A stretch of 64,000 nucleotides of DNA from Parabacteroides faecis (lineage in GTDB: Bacteria; Bacteroidota; Bacteroidia; Bacteroidales; Tannerellaceae). The translations under genes and the position numbers were made by a program. Under the pieces are notes generated by a model. The model had not been told where the DNA came from and did not search any database. It saw only the letters and a list, made by a program, of their open reading frames with translations. The DNA lies in NCBI RefSeq assembly GCF_014647375.1, contig NZ_BMPB01000017.1, forward strand, positions 1-64,000, read 5' to 3'. Below, one piece after another: positions 18,700 to 29,032 of the stretch; position 1 is the stretch's first letter, and the number at the start of each line of letters is the position of its first letter.

Positions 18700-20031
18700 T
18701 TATGACTTTCGTGCCCGCATGATTCCCATTACTTTTCCTTTACCTGAACGGATATAATCCAGCAACGGACGGTTGGCCGGGCAAGTATAACTACAAGAAC
18801 CGCATTCGATGCAGTCGGTGATATGATTCTTTTCTGCCAGATCCCATTCTGTAAACTCTGTAGCATTCATCAGCAGGGTAGGGTTGAGGCCCATCGGACA
18901 AACATTGACGCATTTGGCACAACGGATACAGTCGCGTACCGGTTTACGTTCAGATTCTTTTTTTGTCATCAACAATACGCCGGAACTACCTTTGGTAACC
19001 GGCACTTCCGGACTGATCAGGGCTTTACCCATCATCGGACCTCCGCCGATTATTTTACCGGTATCTTCTGGAATACCGCCTGCAGCTTCGATCAATGCAC
19101 TGATCGGCGTACCCATGCGAACCAGGAAGTTAGACGGATTGGCAACTGCTTTACCTGTTACGGTAACGACACGTTCGAACAACGGTTTGTTTTTCATCAC
19201 CGCTTCATATACAGCATAAGCCGTACCTACGTTCTGTACAACGGCTCCGGCAGAGATAGGCAGTGCACCGCTCTTTACCTGGCGACGGATCACAGCGTCG
19301 ATCAGCTGTTTTTCACCTCCTTGAGGATATTGTACCTTCAGCGGCATGATTTCAATGCCTTTATATCCTGCTGCCAGTTTCTGCATAAGGGCAATGGCAT
19401 CCGGTTTGTTGTTTTCAATGCCGATCACCGCTTTTGTTACGTTGACGGCTTTCATCAGCAACGTAACGCCGACCAGGATCTGTTCTGTCTTTTCCATCAT
19501 CAGCGAATGGTCGGAAGTCAGATACGGCTCACATTCTACGGCATTAATAATAATGATCTCCGCTTTGCTTCCGGGAGGAGGCATCAGTTTTACCTGGGTA
19601 GGGAAAGTTGCGCCGCCCAGACCTACGATACCGGCAGCCGCGATCTTGTCTACGATTTCCTTGGAAGGAAGCGGGCATTCTTTTACGAGTGTCTCGCTGC
19701 GGTCGATGGATTCTTCCCATTCGTCGCCTTCCACATCAATATAGATAGCGGGGCGTTTGTATCCGCTTGCGTCGAGGGCGTTATCTATCTTGTTTACTTT
19801 ACCGGATACCGACGAATGGATATTCGCCGATACAAAACCTCCGGCTTTGGCGAGAAGTGTACCGACTTTAACCGGATCGCCCTTCTTGACCACAGCCTGG
19901 GCCGGAGCCCCGATATGCTGGCTTAGCGGTATAATGACCTGCTTGGGTATAGCCAGTCCGGTGATTTTCTTCCCGGCAGACAATTTATTTTCGGGTGGAT
20001 GTATACCTCCGATTCGAAATGTCCTTAGCAT
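18700..20031 (-). CDS. rnfC: Rnf electron transport complex subunit C
   Basis: The peripheral NADH-binding subunit, homologous to NuoF/NqrA. Residues 130-330 hold the NADH/FMN fold (GIVGLGGATFPTQVK). Two 4Fe-4S clusters follow: CIRCAKCVNVCPMG near residue 368 and CIECGSCSYTCPANRP near 408. The length is 443 aa, without the long repeat-rich tail found in E. coli RsxC. It is encoded 12 bases after rnfB. Confidence 0.97.
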   Translation of the reverse strand: MLRTFRIGGIHPPENKLSAGKKITGLAIPKQVIIPLSQHIGAPAQAVVKKGDPVKVGTLLAKAGGFVSANIHSSVSGKVNKIDNALDASGYKRPAIYIDVEGDEWEESIDRSETLVKECPLPSKEIVDKIAAAGIVGLGGATFPTQVKLMPPPGSKAEIIIINAVECEPYLTSDHSLMMEKTEQILVGVTLLMKAVNVTKAVIGIENNKPDAIALMQKLAAGYKGIEIMPLKVQYPQGGEKQLIDAVIRRQVKSGALPISAGAVVQNVGTAYAVYEAVMKNKPLFERVVTVTGKAVANPSNFLVRMGTPISALIEAAGGIPEDTGKIIGGGPMMGKALISPEVPVTKGSSGVLLMTKKESERKPVRDCIRCAKCVNVCPMGLNPTLLMNATEFTEWDLAEKNHITDCIECGSCSYTCPANRPLLDYIRSGKGKVMGIMRARKS

Positions 20032-20043
20032 ACTATTAGATTT

Positions 20044-21036
20044 TTATTTTTGAATTGTTTCTTCTGTTGTTTTTGTTTCAGGCGCTGTGGCTGCTTTTGC
20101 AGTCGGTTCAGCTTTAGTTGTAGCTTCTGCTTTCGGAGTTGTTTCGGCAGTTTTCGGAGCCGGTGTTGCTTTCGGGGCAACAGGCTTTACTTTGTCGGCG
20201 TCCACGGCAGGGGCAGCTTCTTTACGGGGCGGGAAATTTAGTTCATGGATCGCTCCGGTCGGACATACGGCTACACATTTGCGGCACAAGCGGCATTTGC
20301 GGTAGTCGATATAAGCCACATTGTTCTCAAGCGTAATGGCTTCGAACGGACATTCCTTCACACATTTACCGCAACCGATACAAGCATTGGAACAAGCCTT
20401 GCGGGCTGCTGCTCCCTTGTCTTTATTCACACAGCTAACGAAGATACGGCGTGATTTCGGTCCCTTCTTACGTAGTTCGATAATGTTTTTCGGACAGGCT
20501 TTCACGCAGGCACCGCATGATGTACATTTGTCATCGTTTACCTCGGGTAGTCCTGTTTCCGGATTGATGTGGATGGCATCGAAAGTACAGGCGTTTACGC
20601 AATCGCCATAACCGAGACAACCGAATGTACAGTTCGTTTCTCCTCCATATAAAGAGGAAGCGATGGCACAGCTCTGTACACCATCGTAACGGTTTGTACG
20701 CGGACGGGCCTGGCAAGTTCCGTTGCAACGCACTACTGCTACCATCGGCTCTGCGCTGGCAGCTTCCATACCGAGGATTGAAGCAACTTTACCCATCGTT
20801 TCGGCTCCGCCTACAGGACAAAGCAGTCCTTCCAGTGAATCGGCTTTTACGCAGGCTGCAGCAAAACCACCGCATCCGGGGTATCCGCAACCTCCGCAAT
20901 TGGCTCCGGGCAATGCTTCCTGAACCTCTGCGATGCGGGGATCTTCGTATACTTCAAACTTCTTGGATGCGGCGTAGAGAAATACTGCACCGATGGCTCC
21001 AATGGCTCCTAATGAAATAACGGCAATTAAAATCAT
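20044..21036 (-). CDS. rnfB: Rnf electron transport complex subunit B (polyferredoxin)
   Basis: The entry point for electrons from ferredoxin. A single N-terminal helix (1-24) anchors it to the inner membrane. Cys47, Cys50, Cys55 and Cys73 form the first cluster (GANCGGCGYPGC). Several 4Fe-4S motifs follow, including CTSCGACVKACP, CIGCGKCVKECP and CRLCRKCVAVCP. After about residue 270 the protein ends in a low-complexity tail of some 60 residues made of Ala, Pro, Thr, Lys and Glu, not needed for the fold and unusual in E. coli homologues. It is the first rnf gene proper, ten bases after the RseC-like gene. Confidence 0.96.
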   Translation of the reverse strand: MILIAVISLGAIGAIGAVFLYAASKKFEVYEDPRIAEVQEALPGANCGGCGYPGCGGFAAACVKADSLEGLLCPVGGAETMGKVASILGMEAASAEPMVAVVRCNGTCQARPRTNRYDGVQSCAIASSLYGGETNCTFGCLGYGDCVNACTFDAIHINPETGLPEVNDDKCTSCGACVKACPKNIIELRKKGPKSRRIFVSCVNKDKGAAARKACSNACIGCGKCVKECPFEAITLENNVAYIDYRKCRLCRKCVAVCPTGAIHELNFPPRKEAAPAVDADKVKPVAPKATPAPKTAETTPKAEATTKAEPTAKAATAPETKTTEETIQK

Positions 21037-21045
21037 GATATTTGA

Positions 21046-21465
21046 TCAATTAAGTTTTTTCAAGGTAAATATGAATTTTCTTTTTAGTTTTTCGCGTAAA
21101 AAATATAGTATGCAGTAGTAGGGAACTAATAGTAATAGACCGGTTAACCCGCTGGTTGTTTCGTCCCATTGCAAATAATTTCCTGCTACAATGGCCGCGA
21201 CTACAATGATTAACGGAAGAACAAAGGCCAGTAACACTGCCTGTAGTCCGAGCGAGCTCTGGCCGCATAGTGTAACCTCCTCGTTTATGTGGAATCTGTC
21301 GGAGTTGGGATCGTTCACTTCAATGACCTTCTCTTTCTGGTCGGATGCGCTGCACATACCTTTTGCGTGGCAACCGGAACAGGCCGATTGTTGAATGATC
21401 CTGACAAAGATCGTATCGCCTTCGATCTTTTCGATTCTACCGTTGTGATTGATACTTTCGCTCAT
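21046..21465 (-). CDS. RseC/SoxR-reducing-system family protein
   Basis: A small inner-membrane protein of the RseC/MucC family, which in E. coli works with the Rsx (Rnf-like) complex to reduce SoxR. Its place at the head of an rnf operon supports a link to Rnf. It has a cytoplasmic Cys cluster (SACSGCHAKGMCS), two transmembrane helices and a basic C-terminal tail. I start it at the ATG at 21465. A frame beginning at 21498 overlaps a promoter -7 element (21496-21503), so that longer form is unlikely. The actual partner here is unknown. Confidence 0.87.
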   Translation of the reverse strand: MSESINHNGRIEKIEGDTIFVRIIQQSACSGCHAKGMCSASDQKEKVIEVNDPNSDRFHINEEVTLCGQSSLGLQAVLLAFVLPLIIVVAAIVAGNYLQWDETTSGLTGLLLLVPYYCILYFLREKLKRKFIFTLKKLN

Positions 21466-21495
21466 GTTTGTAATCTCGACATTGCAAAACCAGGG

Positions 21496-21503
21496 CAAAA
21501 GTA
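21496..21503 (-). promoter_or_regulatory. Promoter -7 element for the rnf operon
   Basis: On the minus strand this reads TACTTTTG, matching TANNTTTG, about 30 bases before the chosen start of the RseC-like gene. The -33 element is not clear. Confidence 0.5.
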
Positions 21504-21565
21504 AGGATTATTTGGATAATATGTCACGATTAACAAAGTTTATTACAGAAATAATCGTCTTCAAC

Positions 21566-23107
21566 TTACCATTTGTAATTGAAGCCGAAACTCAACACCT
21601 CGTTGATCTGCAGATAGCTGTCGAAGTCTTCATTCTTACTTACTGCATCATCATAACGCAAGTTAAGCGATATAGTAGTTGAGAAAAAGCGACTTATAGC
21701 CATAGTCAGACGATTTTCAAATTCTCCTAACATACGATCGTAACTGGTGAAATAGTAAAAACGTGAATACCAGCTTACGTTTCGGTTAAACTGAAATGTC
21801 ATGGTTGCATTAATCGTAGAACCGAACTGACTTAACTTGCGTTCGAATTCACCTGTAGCTTCATCTTTTTTGAAACCGTGACGGCCTAAATCTATGTCTT
21901 TGTCCGTACTATACATAAATGTATAAGATAACGGAGCCAAGTTGGCTGACAACGATAATTTTTTATGACGTTTATTAGCAAAAGTTTTATTTAAGTCATA
22001 TTTCATACCGAGACCGATATTGACATTGAGCGGAGCGAGAAATCCAGCTAGTTTATTATCTGTATTTTCTGCATAGTTGCTAAACATCTGCGTTTGGAAT
22101 GTCGCATCTAATGTATAGAACCATTTATTGAAAGCCTTATAACCTATGTTGCTGTGAAGACGTAGGACATCATCACCTATTTTATAGTCACGCAAGGTGT
22201 CTTTTGGTGCTGTGTAGACATTCGTTTTCCATTCCAGTTCATTTGTGAACTGAACTTTATCTTTATTGTAATTATAAACGAAATATTGACGGTTAGTCAG
22301 ATTCAGTGCACTGACACCACCTTTGTGCCAGTTCGGGGATATATAATTCTGCGCGAACTGGATCGCGCTTTCAAAGTGTGACGTCCAGAAACGTCTTTCC
22401 GGTATGAATTTTACCGGAGCATCCACATCGCTGAAGTCTGCTTCACTTTCCACTTTGATCATTTCCGGCTGGTAAGTCGGTTTTGTGATGACCTTGGCTA
22501 TCACTTTATCCTGGGGCAGATCTCTCATTGAATACCGGAAATAGTTCGGGTAGTTTGCCTCTACATATTTATATGCTTTATTTTGAATCTGCCGTCTTAG
22601 CATTTCTTCCTTGAATATAGTGTCCGGAGTAAAAGGAAGCGGAATATCGACTCTGGTCTTCCAGGCATCTTTATCATAATAAGAAAGATCATCCGGTAGA
22701 AGCTTCCCCTTAAATATGATAGGAAGGAACAGCGGGTTTACTAGGATCGTATCCTGAAAAGTTACACTGCTGTCGAATATGGTGGAAGCGTCACGTACCA
22801 AGTGTGCCCAATACATCGCTTCATCAGACAGTTCGACCTCGTCTTTCTTTAGAAAACGAAGCAGATTCTCATTGGGAGTAACCGGAGCGGAATACGACCG
22901 GTTTTGTTTCTCGAATTGTGCCCGCAGGCTTATAATATTATCCAGGTCCGGATCTTCTATTTCAATCAGTGGGATAGTATCTGTCACATCACTTTGTTCT
23001 GCATTGGTAACATCAGTCCCGCTAATGATAGTTCCTTCCTGCGCATTTGCCACGCCTGCCAGTAATGAAAGTATAGAAAACAGAATGAAGTATCTCTTGA
23101 TAACCAT
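21566..23107 (-). CDS. DUF3078 outer-membrane beta-barrel protein
   Basis: A 513-residue exported protein of unknown function. The signal peptide ends with GVANAQ. The middle and C-terminal parts match DUF3078, including SPNWHKGGVSALNL and long alternating strands with aromatic girdles. The protein ends in EVLSFGFNYKW, an outer-membrane beta-signal with a terminal aromatic residue. The N-terminal 200 residues are soluble and not recognised. It is transcribed alone toward the rnf operon. A weak -7-like TAATTTCG lies at 23145-23152 on the minus strand. Function should not be guessed. Confidence 0.85.
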   Translation of the reverse strand: MVIKRYFILFSILSLLAGVANAQEGTIISGTDVTNAEQSDVTDTIPLIEIEDPDLDNIISLRAQFEKQNRSYSAPVTPNENLLRFLKKDEVELSDEAMYWAHLVRDASTIFDSSVTFQDTILVNPLFLPIIFKGKLLPDDLSYYDKDAWKTRVDIPLPFTPDTIFKEEMLRRQIQNKAYKYVEANYPNYFRYSMRDLPQDKVIAKVITKPTYQPEMIKVESEADFSDVDAPVKFIPERRFWTSHFESAIQFAQNYISPNWHKGGVSALNLTNRQYFVYNYNKDKVQFTNELEWKTNVYTAPKDTLRDYKIGDDVLRLHSNIGYKAFNKWFYTLDATFQTQMFSNYAENTDNKLAGFLAPLNVNIGLGMKYDLNKTFANKRHKKLSLSANLAPLSYTFMYSTDKDIDLGRHGFKKDEATGEFERKLSQFGSTINATMTFQFNRNVSWYSRFYYFTSYDRMLGEFENRLTMAISRFFSTTISLNLRYDDAVSKNEDFDSYLQINEVLSFGFNYKW

Positions 23108-23294
23108 AATACCTTTTAATTTACAATCTTTAGTATCTACGATGCGAAATTAGATAAAAAGTATGAGATGTGCTAATCTTTTACATGATATAACAATCTT
23201 AACTTATCTGTTTTTATAACGGGCAGTTAAACAAAATGTTATATAAGTCAGAACTTTATACAGCAGATGCCATTCCACTAAGTTTTTCATGCCG

Positions 23295-23308
23295 GCCGGT
23301 TAACCGGC
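23295..23308. repeat. 14-bp perfect palindrome
   Basis: GCCGGTTAACCGGC is a perfect palindrome in the gap before pyrG. It is GC-rich within an AT-rich region. It could be a protein-binding site, though no partner is evident. Confidence 0.6.
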
Positions 23309-23314
23309 GTATTA

Positions 23315-23493
23315 CCGGAAACTATTGTCTCTTATATATACAACTAAGCATAAGGTGTACTACTTATCGGGCGTAACCTGTACTACATATATATAATAAG
23401 GTGTACATGTTATCATAGATATGTCCTACTACTTATAAATAGTTAGCTGTAATCCTGCTGTTAGTTTTACGGGATGTGAAAAATAGTTTCCGG
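23315..23493. repeat. Array of four degenerate 23-bp repeats inside a 12-bp inverted repeat
   Basis: Within the 537-base gap between the DUF3078 gene and pyrG, units start at 23351, 23374, 23397 and 23420, exactly 23 bases apart. Each begins TAnnnnGTACTAC or a close variant and continues with A/T-rich bases. A weak fifth unit may start at 23443. CCGGAAACTATT (23315-23326) and AATAGTTTCCGG (23482-23493) form a perfect inverted repeat around the array. There is no coding potential. The function is unknown; multimeric protein binding or an RNA structure are options. Confidence 0.6.
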
Positions 23494-23562
23494 GCATGCC
23501 GTATGTACCGGATGCCTATGCGGTTGTTTGTATTAAATTAAGGTTGAAAAAACTTCCATACC

Positions 23563-23593
23563 CTTGTCGTCTGAATGAAAATAACTAACTTTG
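23563..23593 (+). promoter_or_regulatory. pyrG-yidC promoter
   Basis: CTTG at 23563-23566 and TAACTTTG at 23586-23593 with a 19-base spacer fit the Bacteroidetes sigma-ABfr promoter consensus well. The predicted start of transcription is about 40 bases before the pyrG GTG codon. Confidence 0.75.
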
Positions 23594-23632
23594 CAGTTTT
23601 GAAATGCGAGTGAGCAATTAAAAGACAATTAA

Positions 23633-25249
<1,617 letters not shown>

Positions 25250-25260
25250 CAACGTTATAG

Positions 25261-27159
25261 ATGGATAAAAACACATTAATTGGTTTTCTGCTTATTGGTA
25301 TTGTTTTATTTGCATTCAGCTGGTTAAACAAACCGACGCCTGAGCAGTTGGAAGCTCAGCGCCAGTATCAGGATTCGATCGCGAAGATCGAACTGGCCAG
25401 ACAGGCTGAAATGCAGCGCGAAGAAAGTAAAAGCACTGCCGATAATTCTTTTGATAATCTGCCGGACTCTGCAAGAACAGCCCGGTTGGAAAGCAGTTTC
25501 GGGGTATTTGCCGCAGCTATGACAGGAGCAGACGATGTAACTGTTCTGGAGAATGACCTGATCGAATTGCATATCAGTAATAAAGGGGGACGTATTTCGT
25601 ATGCCCGCCTGAAAGATTATACCACGTATGATAATAAACCGGTTGTCCTGTTTGAAGGGAAAGAGGCATCTCTCGATTTTACCCTGGTGACAGCAACGAA
25701 CCGTGTGTTGAATACGGCCGAACTGTTTTTTACTCCGGTAAAAACACAGGACCCGAACCAGTTGGTTATGCGGGTGAATGCCGGCGAAGGTAGTTCGCTG
25801 GACTTTATCTATACGATCAAGCCGGACGACTACATGGTACAGTTCGATATCAAAGGTACGGGTCTGAACGGTGTCCTGGCTCCGAGTACGACTGCTCTGG
25901 ACATGGTTTGGAGACAGAAGATCCGCCAGCAGGAACAAGGTATCAAATATGAGAACAGATATACAGCCTTGTATTATAAATTCCTGGCTGACGGCGTAGA
26001 ACAATTGAGCGAAAGCAAGAGCGAAGATAAGAAAGTGTCGGGCCGTCTGAAATGGATCGCTTATAAAGATAAGTTCTTCTCGACAGTGATGATCGCTGAC
26101 GAAGGTTTTGAAAGCGCTACTTTCGATTCTAAGATGGTTGAAGCCGACGGTATCGTTAAAGAGTTCAAGACAACAACGGCGGTGCCTTTCGACCTGAGAG
26201 GTAATGAGGCGACGACTTTCCGTTATTTCTTCGGACCGAACAGTTATCCGTTGTTGAAATCGTACGACAAGGGGATCGCTTCCGACCAGCAGCTGGATCT
26301 GGAACGCCTGGTTCCGCTCGGGGCTAGTGTATTCCGCTGGGTGAACCAGTATTTCGTTATCCCGATGTTCGACTTCCTGGGCAAATATATCAAGAGTTAT
26401 GGCCTGATCATCTTATTGATGACGATCATTGTTAAGTTGATTCTGTTCCCATTGACCTATAAGTCTTATATGTCATCTGCGAAAATGCGTGTACTTCGCC
26501 CGCAGGTGGAAGAGTTGAACGCAAAATATCCGGGGCAGGATAAGGCCGTGGAGCGTCAGCGCGCTACGATGGAGTTGTATAGTCGTGCCGGGGCCAGTCC
26601 GATGGCGGGTTGTATACCGATGTTGTTACAGATGCCGGTATTGATTGCGCTGTTCATGTTCTTCCCGTCGGCTATCGAGTTGCGTCACCAGAGTTTCCTT
26701 TGGGCACATGACTTGTCGACTTATGATGCGATTTTCAGCTGGAATAAATACATTCCTATTATTACTCCGTACTTCGGTAACCATATCAGTTTATTCTGTT
26801 TGTTGATGACGATTACCAACGTTATCTATACCAAGTATAATATGGAAATGACCAATACCGGACAACAGCAGATGCCGGGTATGAAGGCCATGATGTATAT
26901 GATGCCGCTGATGTTCCTGGTATTCTTCAACCAGTATGCGTCAGGTTTGACTTATTACTACTTCATCTCTACATTGATCACGATCATTCAGACGTTAGTA
27001 TTCCGCTATACGATCAATGAGGATAAGTTGCTCGCCAAGCTGGAAGCAAACAAAAAGAAACCGCAGAAGAAATCAGGTTTCATGAAACGTTTGGAAGAAG
27101 CACAACGTATGCAGCAGGAGCAGTTAAAGAAACAGCAGGATCAGAAAAAGAAAAGATAA
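25261..27159 (+). CDS. yidC: Membrane protein insertase YidC
   Basis: It inserts and folds inner-membrane proteins with or without SecYEG. The N-terminal helix (about 5-20) is followed by a large periplasmic domain (about 60-350) of the Gram-negative type. The conserved five-helix core comes next, containing KLILFPLTYKSYMSSAKM, the hydrophilic loop and MAGCIPMLLQMPVLIALFMF. The C-terminus is a basic Lys/Gln-rich tail that may contact the ribosome. The length (632 aa) is usual for Bacteroidetes. It is cotranscribed with pyrG and followed by a strong terminator. Confidence 0.98.
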   Translation: MDKNTLIGFLLIGIVLFAFSWLNKPTPEQLEAQRQYQDSIAKIELARQAEMQREESKSTADNSFDNLPDSARTARLESSFGVFAAAMTGADDVTVLENDLIELHISNKGGRISYARLKDYTTYDNKPVVLFEGKEASLDFTLVTATNRVLNTAELFFTPVKTQDPNQLVMRVNAGEGSSLDFIYTIKPDDYMVQFDIKGTGLNGVLAPSTTALDMVWRQKIRQQEQGIKYENRYTALYYKFLADGVEQLSESKSEDKKVSGRLKWIAYKDKFFSTVMIADEGFESATFDSKMVEADGIVKEFKTTTAVPFDLRGNEATTFRYFFGPNSYPLLKSYDKGIASDQQLDLERLVPLGASVFRWVNQYFVIPMFDFLGKYIKSYGLIILLMTIIVKLILFPLTYKSYMSSAKMRVLRPQVEELNAKYPGQDKAVERQRATMELYSRAGASPMAGCIPMLLQMPVLIALFMFFPSAIELRHQSFLWAHDLSTYDAIFSWNKYIPIITPYFGNHISLFCLLMTITNVIYTKYNMEMTNTGQQQMPGMKAMMYMMPLMFLVFFNQYASGLTYYYFISTLITIIQTLVFRYTINEDKLLAKLEANKKKPQKKSGFMKRLEEAQRMQQEQLKKQQDQKKKR

Positions 27160-27189
27160 TAAGGTTCCCTTTAGGGAAAGATAAAAAGA

Positions 27190-27228
27190 AAGGCATGCCG
27201 GTCGAAAGACGCGGGCATGCCTTTTTTT
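27190..27228 (+). terminator. Intrinsic terminator after yidC
   Basis: AAGGCATGCC (27190-27199) pairs perfectly with GGCATGCCTT (27214-27223), and a run of seven Ts follows. Confidence 0.92.
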
Positions 27229-27313
27229 ATGACCGATTATTTAAATAAGTTGTATATTTTAATCAATCGCTTGAATTTGAAGTAATCTGGTGTACGTTGT
27301 ATTGAAATATTCA

Positions 27314-27321
27314 TATATTTG
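27314..27321 (+). promoter_or_regulatory. Promoter -7 element before the small ORF and membrane protein
   Basis: TATATTTG matches the Bacteroidetes -7 consensus. No -33 element stands out at the normal distance. Confidence 0.5.
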
Positions 27322-27333
27322 CATTATTGGAAT

Positions 27334-27441
27334 ATGTCAACCTATGTGGATTATGATTATGTTGACGACTTATTTTGTCGGATTAGCAAGTTCCGGTTTG
27401 AAGGGTTTGGTATTGGTCTAAAACGGTTTACTGATGAATAA
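27334..27441 (+). CDS. Possible 35-residue leader ORF
   Basis: An ATG at 27334, 12 bases after a promoter -7 element, opens a frame of 35 codons rich in Tyr, Asp and Phe. Its TAA stop overlaps the start codon of the next gene (27434) by eight bases. This is the layout of a translationally coupled leader. A 22-codon frame in another register (27353-27421) covers the same stretch. Neither product is recognised, and translation is unproven. Confidence 0.25.
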   Translation: MSTYVDYDYVDDLFCRISKFRFEGFGIGLKRFTDE

Positions 27442-28267
27442 GAAAGAAAGGCTTTTGCAAGAGAGCGTAGCTGGACTCTTTGCATTGTTATGTATTCTCT
27501 TTTTCCAGTTTTTTGATCCTGATCGTTTGTTTCTGAAAGAACAGATGGTAAGTATTACGAGTTTACCGGAAGTGTTGTCCGGATATTGGGGTAAACCGGC
27601 ATGGCTTGCTTGTTCTTTAGCAAGGACTCTTACCTCCCTGCTTGTTCCCGTCGGTGGAGGTGCTGTTCTGATAGCATTGGTATTGTTGGCGGAATGGTGG
27701 GCTTCTCTTTTTATATTAAAGAAATTTCATGTAGGGGGAATGGCTCCTTTGTATGCCTTGTTTCCGGTGATATTGGAATGGGGAACTTATTGTAGTCATT
27801 ATTACCATTTGAATTCTATACTGTCCCTGGTTCTGACACTCTATATATTCTGTGGCTATACGTTGATAAAGACGAAATGGCTTTCCTGGGTAGCGGGATT
27901 TGCTTTATTGTTCGTAGTCTATTCGCTGGTGGGTAGCCGGTTGTTTATTTTTGTCATTCTGGTGTTGCTGTATGAAGCGGAAATAGGAGAAAAACATTGG
28001 GTATACTGGGCTTTACTGCTGATAACAGGTATTTTACTGCCTGAATTTCTGAAAGAGTTGTATTCGCTTTCGGAGGAAGATGCATATCAGTACCCGCATG
28101 CATGGCTTCCGGCATTTTTCCCGGCTATCGTGCTGGCATGTGTATTGGTAGCTACACAGTTTGAAAAAGTCCGGCATATGAAAATCAGTATATTGTCTGT
28201 CTCCATTACAACCGGACTTTTACTGGTATTGCTGTTGGTTGCTATATCCGGTTATGCTATCGGTTGA
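27434..28267 (+). CDS. Polytopic membrane protein, DUF6057-like
   Basis: A 277-residue protein made almost entirely of hydrophobic segments (seven or eight predicted helices), with short charged loops such as [14 protein letters not shown] and a loop [16 protein letters not shown]-like region near residue 215. The start resembles the N-terminal membrane half of the larger DUF6057 proteins of Bacteroidales, which carry an additional soluble C-terminal part. If so, this copy is short. The assignment is from memory and tentative. Its 3' end overlaps the convergent kdsB gene by 11 bases. Function unknown. Confidence 0.65.
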   Translation: MNKKERLLQESVAGLFALLCILFFQFFDPDRLFLKEQMVSITSLPEVLSGYWGKPAWLACSLARTLTSLLVPVGGGAVLIALVLLAEWWASLFILKKFHVGGMAPLYALFPVILEWGTYCSHYYHLNSILSLVLTLYIFCGYTLIKTKWLSWVAGFALLFVVYSLVGSRLFIFVILVLLYEAEIGEKHWVYWALLLITGILLPEFLKELYSLSEEDAYQYPHAWLPAFFPAIVLACVLVATQFEKVRHMKISILSVSITTGLLLVLLLVAISGYAIG

Positions 28268-29006
28268 GAAAAGCGAGTGCCTTCTCCATGTCTTCCGGGG
28301 TGTCGATGCCTATCGTTTCCTGCTGGGTAATGCCGACTTTTATCTTGTAGCCGTTTTCGAGCCATCTGAGTTGTTCCAGGCTCTCGGCAAGTTCCAGCGG
28401 TGATTGCGGCAGGTTGGTGATTTCTTTCAGTGTATCGGCCCGGTAGGCATATAAACCGATGTGTTTATAATAAGTATGGTTGGGTAACCATTCCTGATAA
28501 TTTTTCCCACGCATATAGGGAATGATGGAACGGCTGAAGTACATGGCTTCGCTGTTCTTGTTGAGAACGACTTTCGGTGAGTTCGCATTGAACAGTGTTG
28601 TTTCGAAATCATCGTCCGGCCGGAAAGGTTTTACCAGCGTGGCGATCTGTGTATCGGTATCGGTAAAGCATCCTTTTAATGTTTCGATCTGTTCCGGATG
28701 GATGAAAGGTTCGTCTCCCTGGATATTGACAACGACATCATAACCATCTCCTACTTTGGTGTAGGCTTCGTAAACGCGGTCTGTACCGCTCCGGTGCTGG
28801 TCGGAAGTCATGACGACATTTCCGCCGAAAGCTTTTACGGCTGTTTCGATCCGGGTATCGTCGGTGGCGACACATACGGCATCCAGTACATCTTTTACCT
28901 GTTCATACACGCGTTGTATCATGGGTTTACCAGCCATGTCGGCCAACGGTTTCCCCGGAAAGCGGGTGGAGGCATATCTTGCCGGTATTATTCCTATAAA
29001 TTTCAT
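28257..29006 (-). CDS. kdsB: 3-deoxy-manno-octulosonate cytidylyltransferase (CMP-KDO synthetase)
   Basis: It activates KDO with CTP to CMP-KDO for lipopolysaccharide inner core assembly, in the cytoplasm. The nucleotidyltransferase fold begins [20 protein letters not shown], the signature of the family. [17 protein letters not shown] holds metal and nucleotide ligands, and [14 protein letters not shown] is characteristic. The length (249 aa) is standard. It is read after the KefB-type gene with a 26-base gap. Confidence 0.97.
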   Translation of the reverse strand: MKFIGIIPARYASTRFPGKPLADMAGKPMIQRVYEQVKDVLDAVCVATDDTRIETAVKAFGGNVVMTSDQHRSGTDRVYEAYTKVGDGYDVVVNIQGDEPFIHPEQIETLKGCFTDTDTQIATLVKPFRPDDDFETTLFNANSPKVVLNKNSEAMYFSRSIIPYMRGKNYQEWLPNHTYYKHIGLYAYRADTLKEITNLPQSPLELAESLEQLRWLENGYKIKVGITQQETIGIDTPEDMEKALAFLNR

Positions 29007-29032
29007 ATCCGGTTGTTTTATTCGTTAGTTGA

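Noticed and set aside
18823-19926. 367-codon open frame on the plus strand
   Set aside because: It lies opposite rnfC, whose protein is fully conserved. The plus-strand product has no recognisable domain and is an antisense shadow.
21466-21498. N-terminal extension of the RseC-like protein
   Set aside because: These 11 codons overlap a -7 promoter element and are not part of the family fold, so the start at 21465 is preferred.
23351-23442. Possible CRISPR or plasmid-type origin iterons
   Set aside because: There is no spacer structure and no replication-initiator gene nearby. The repeats are too degenerate for classic iterons.
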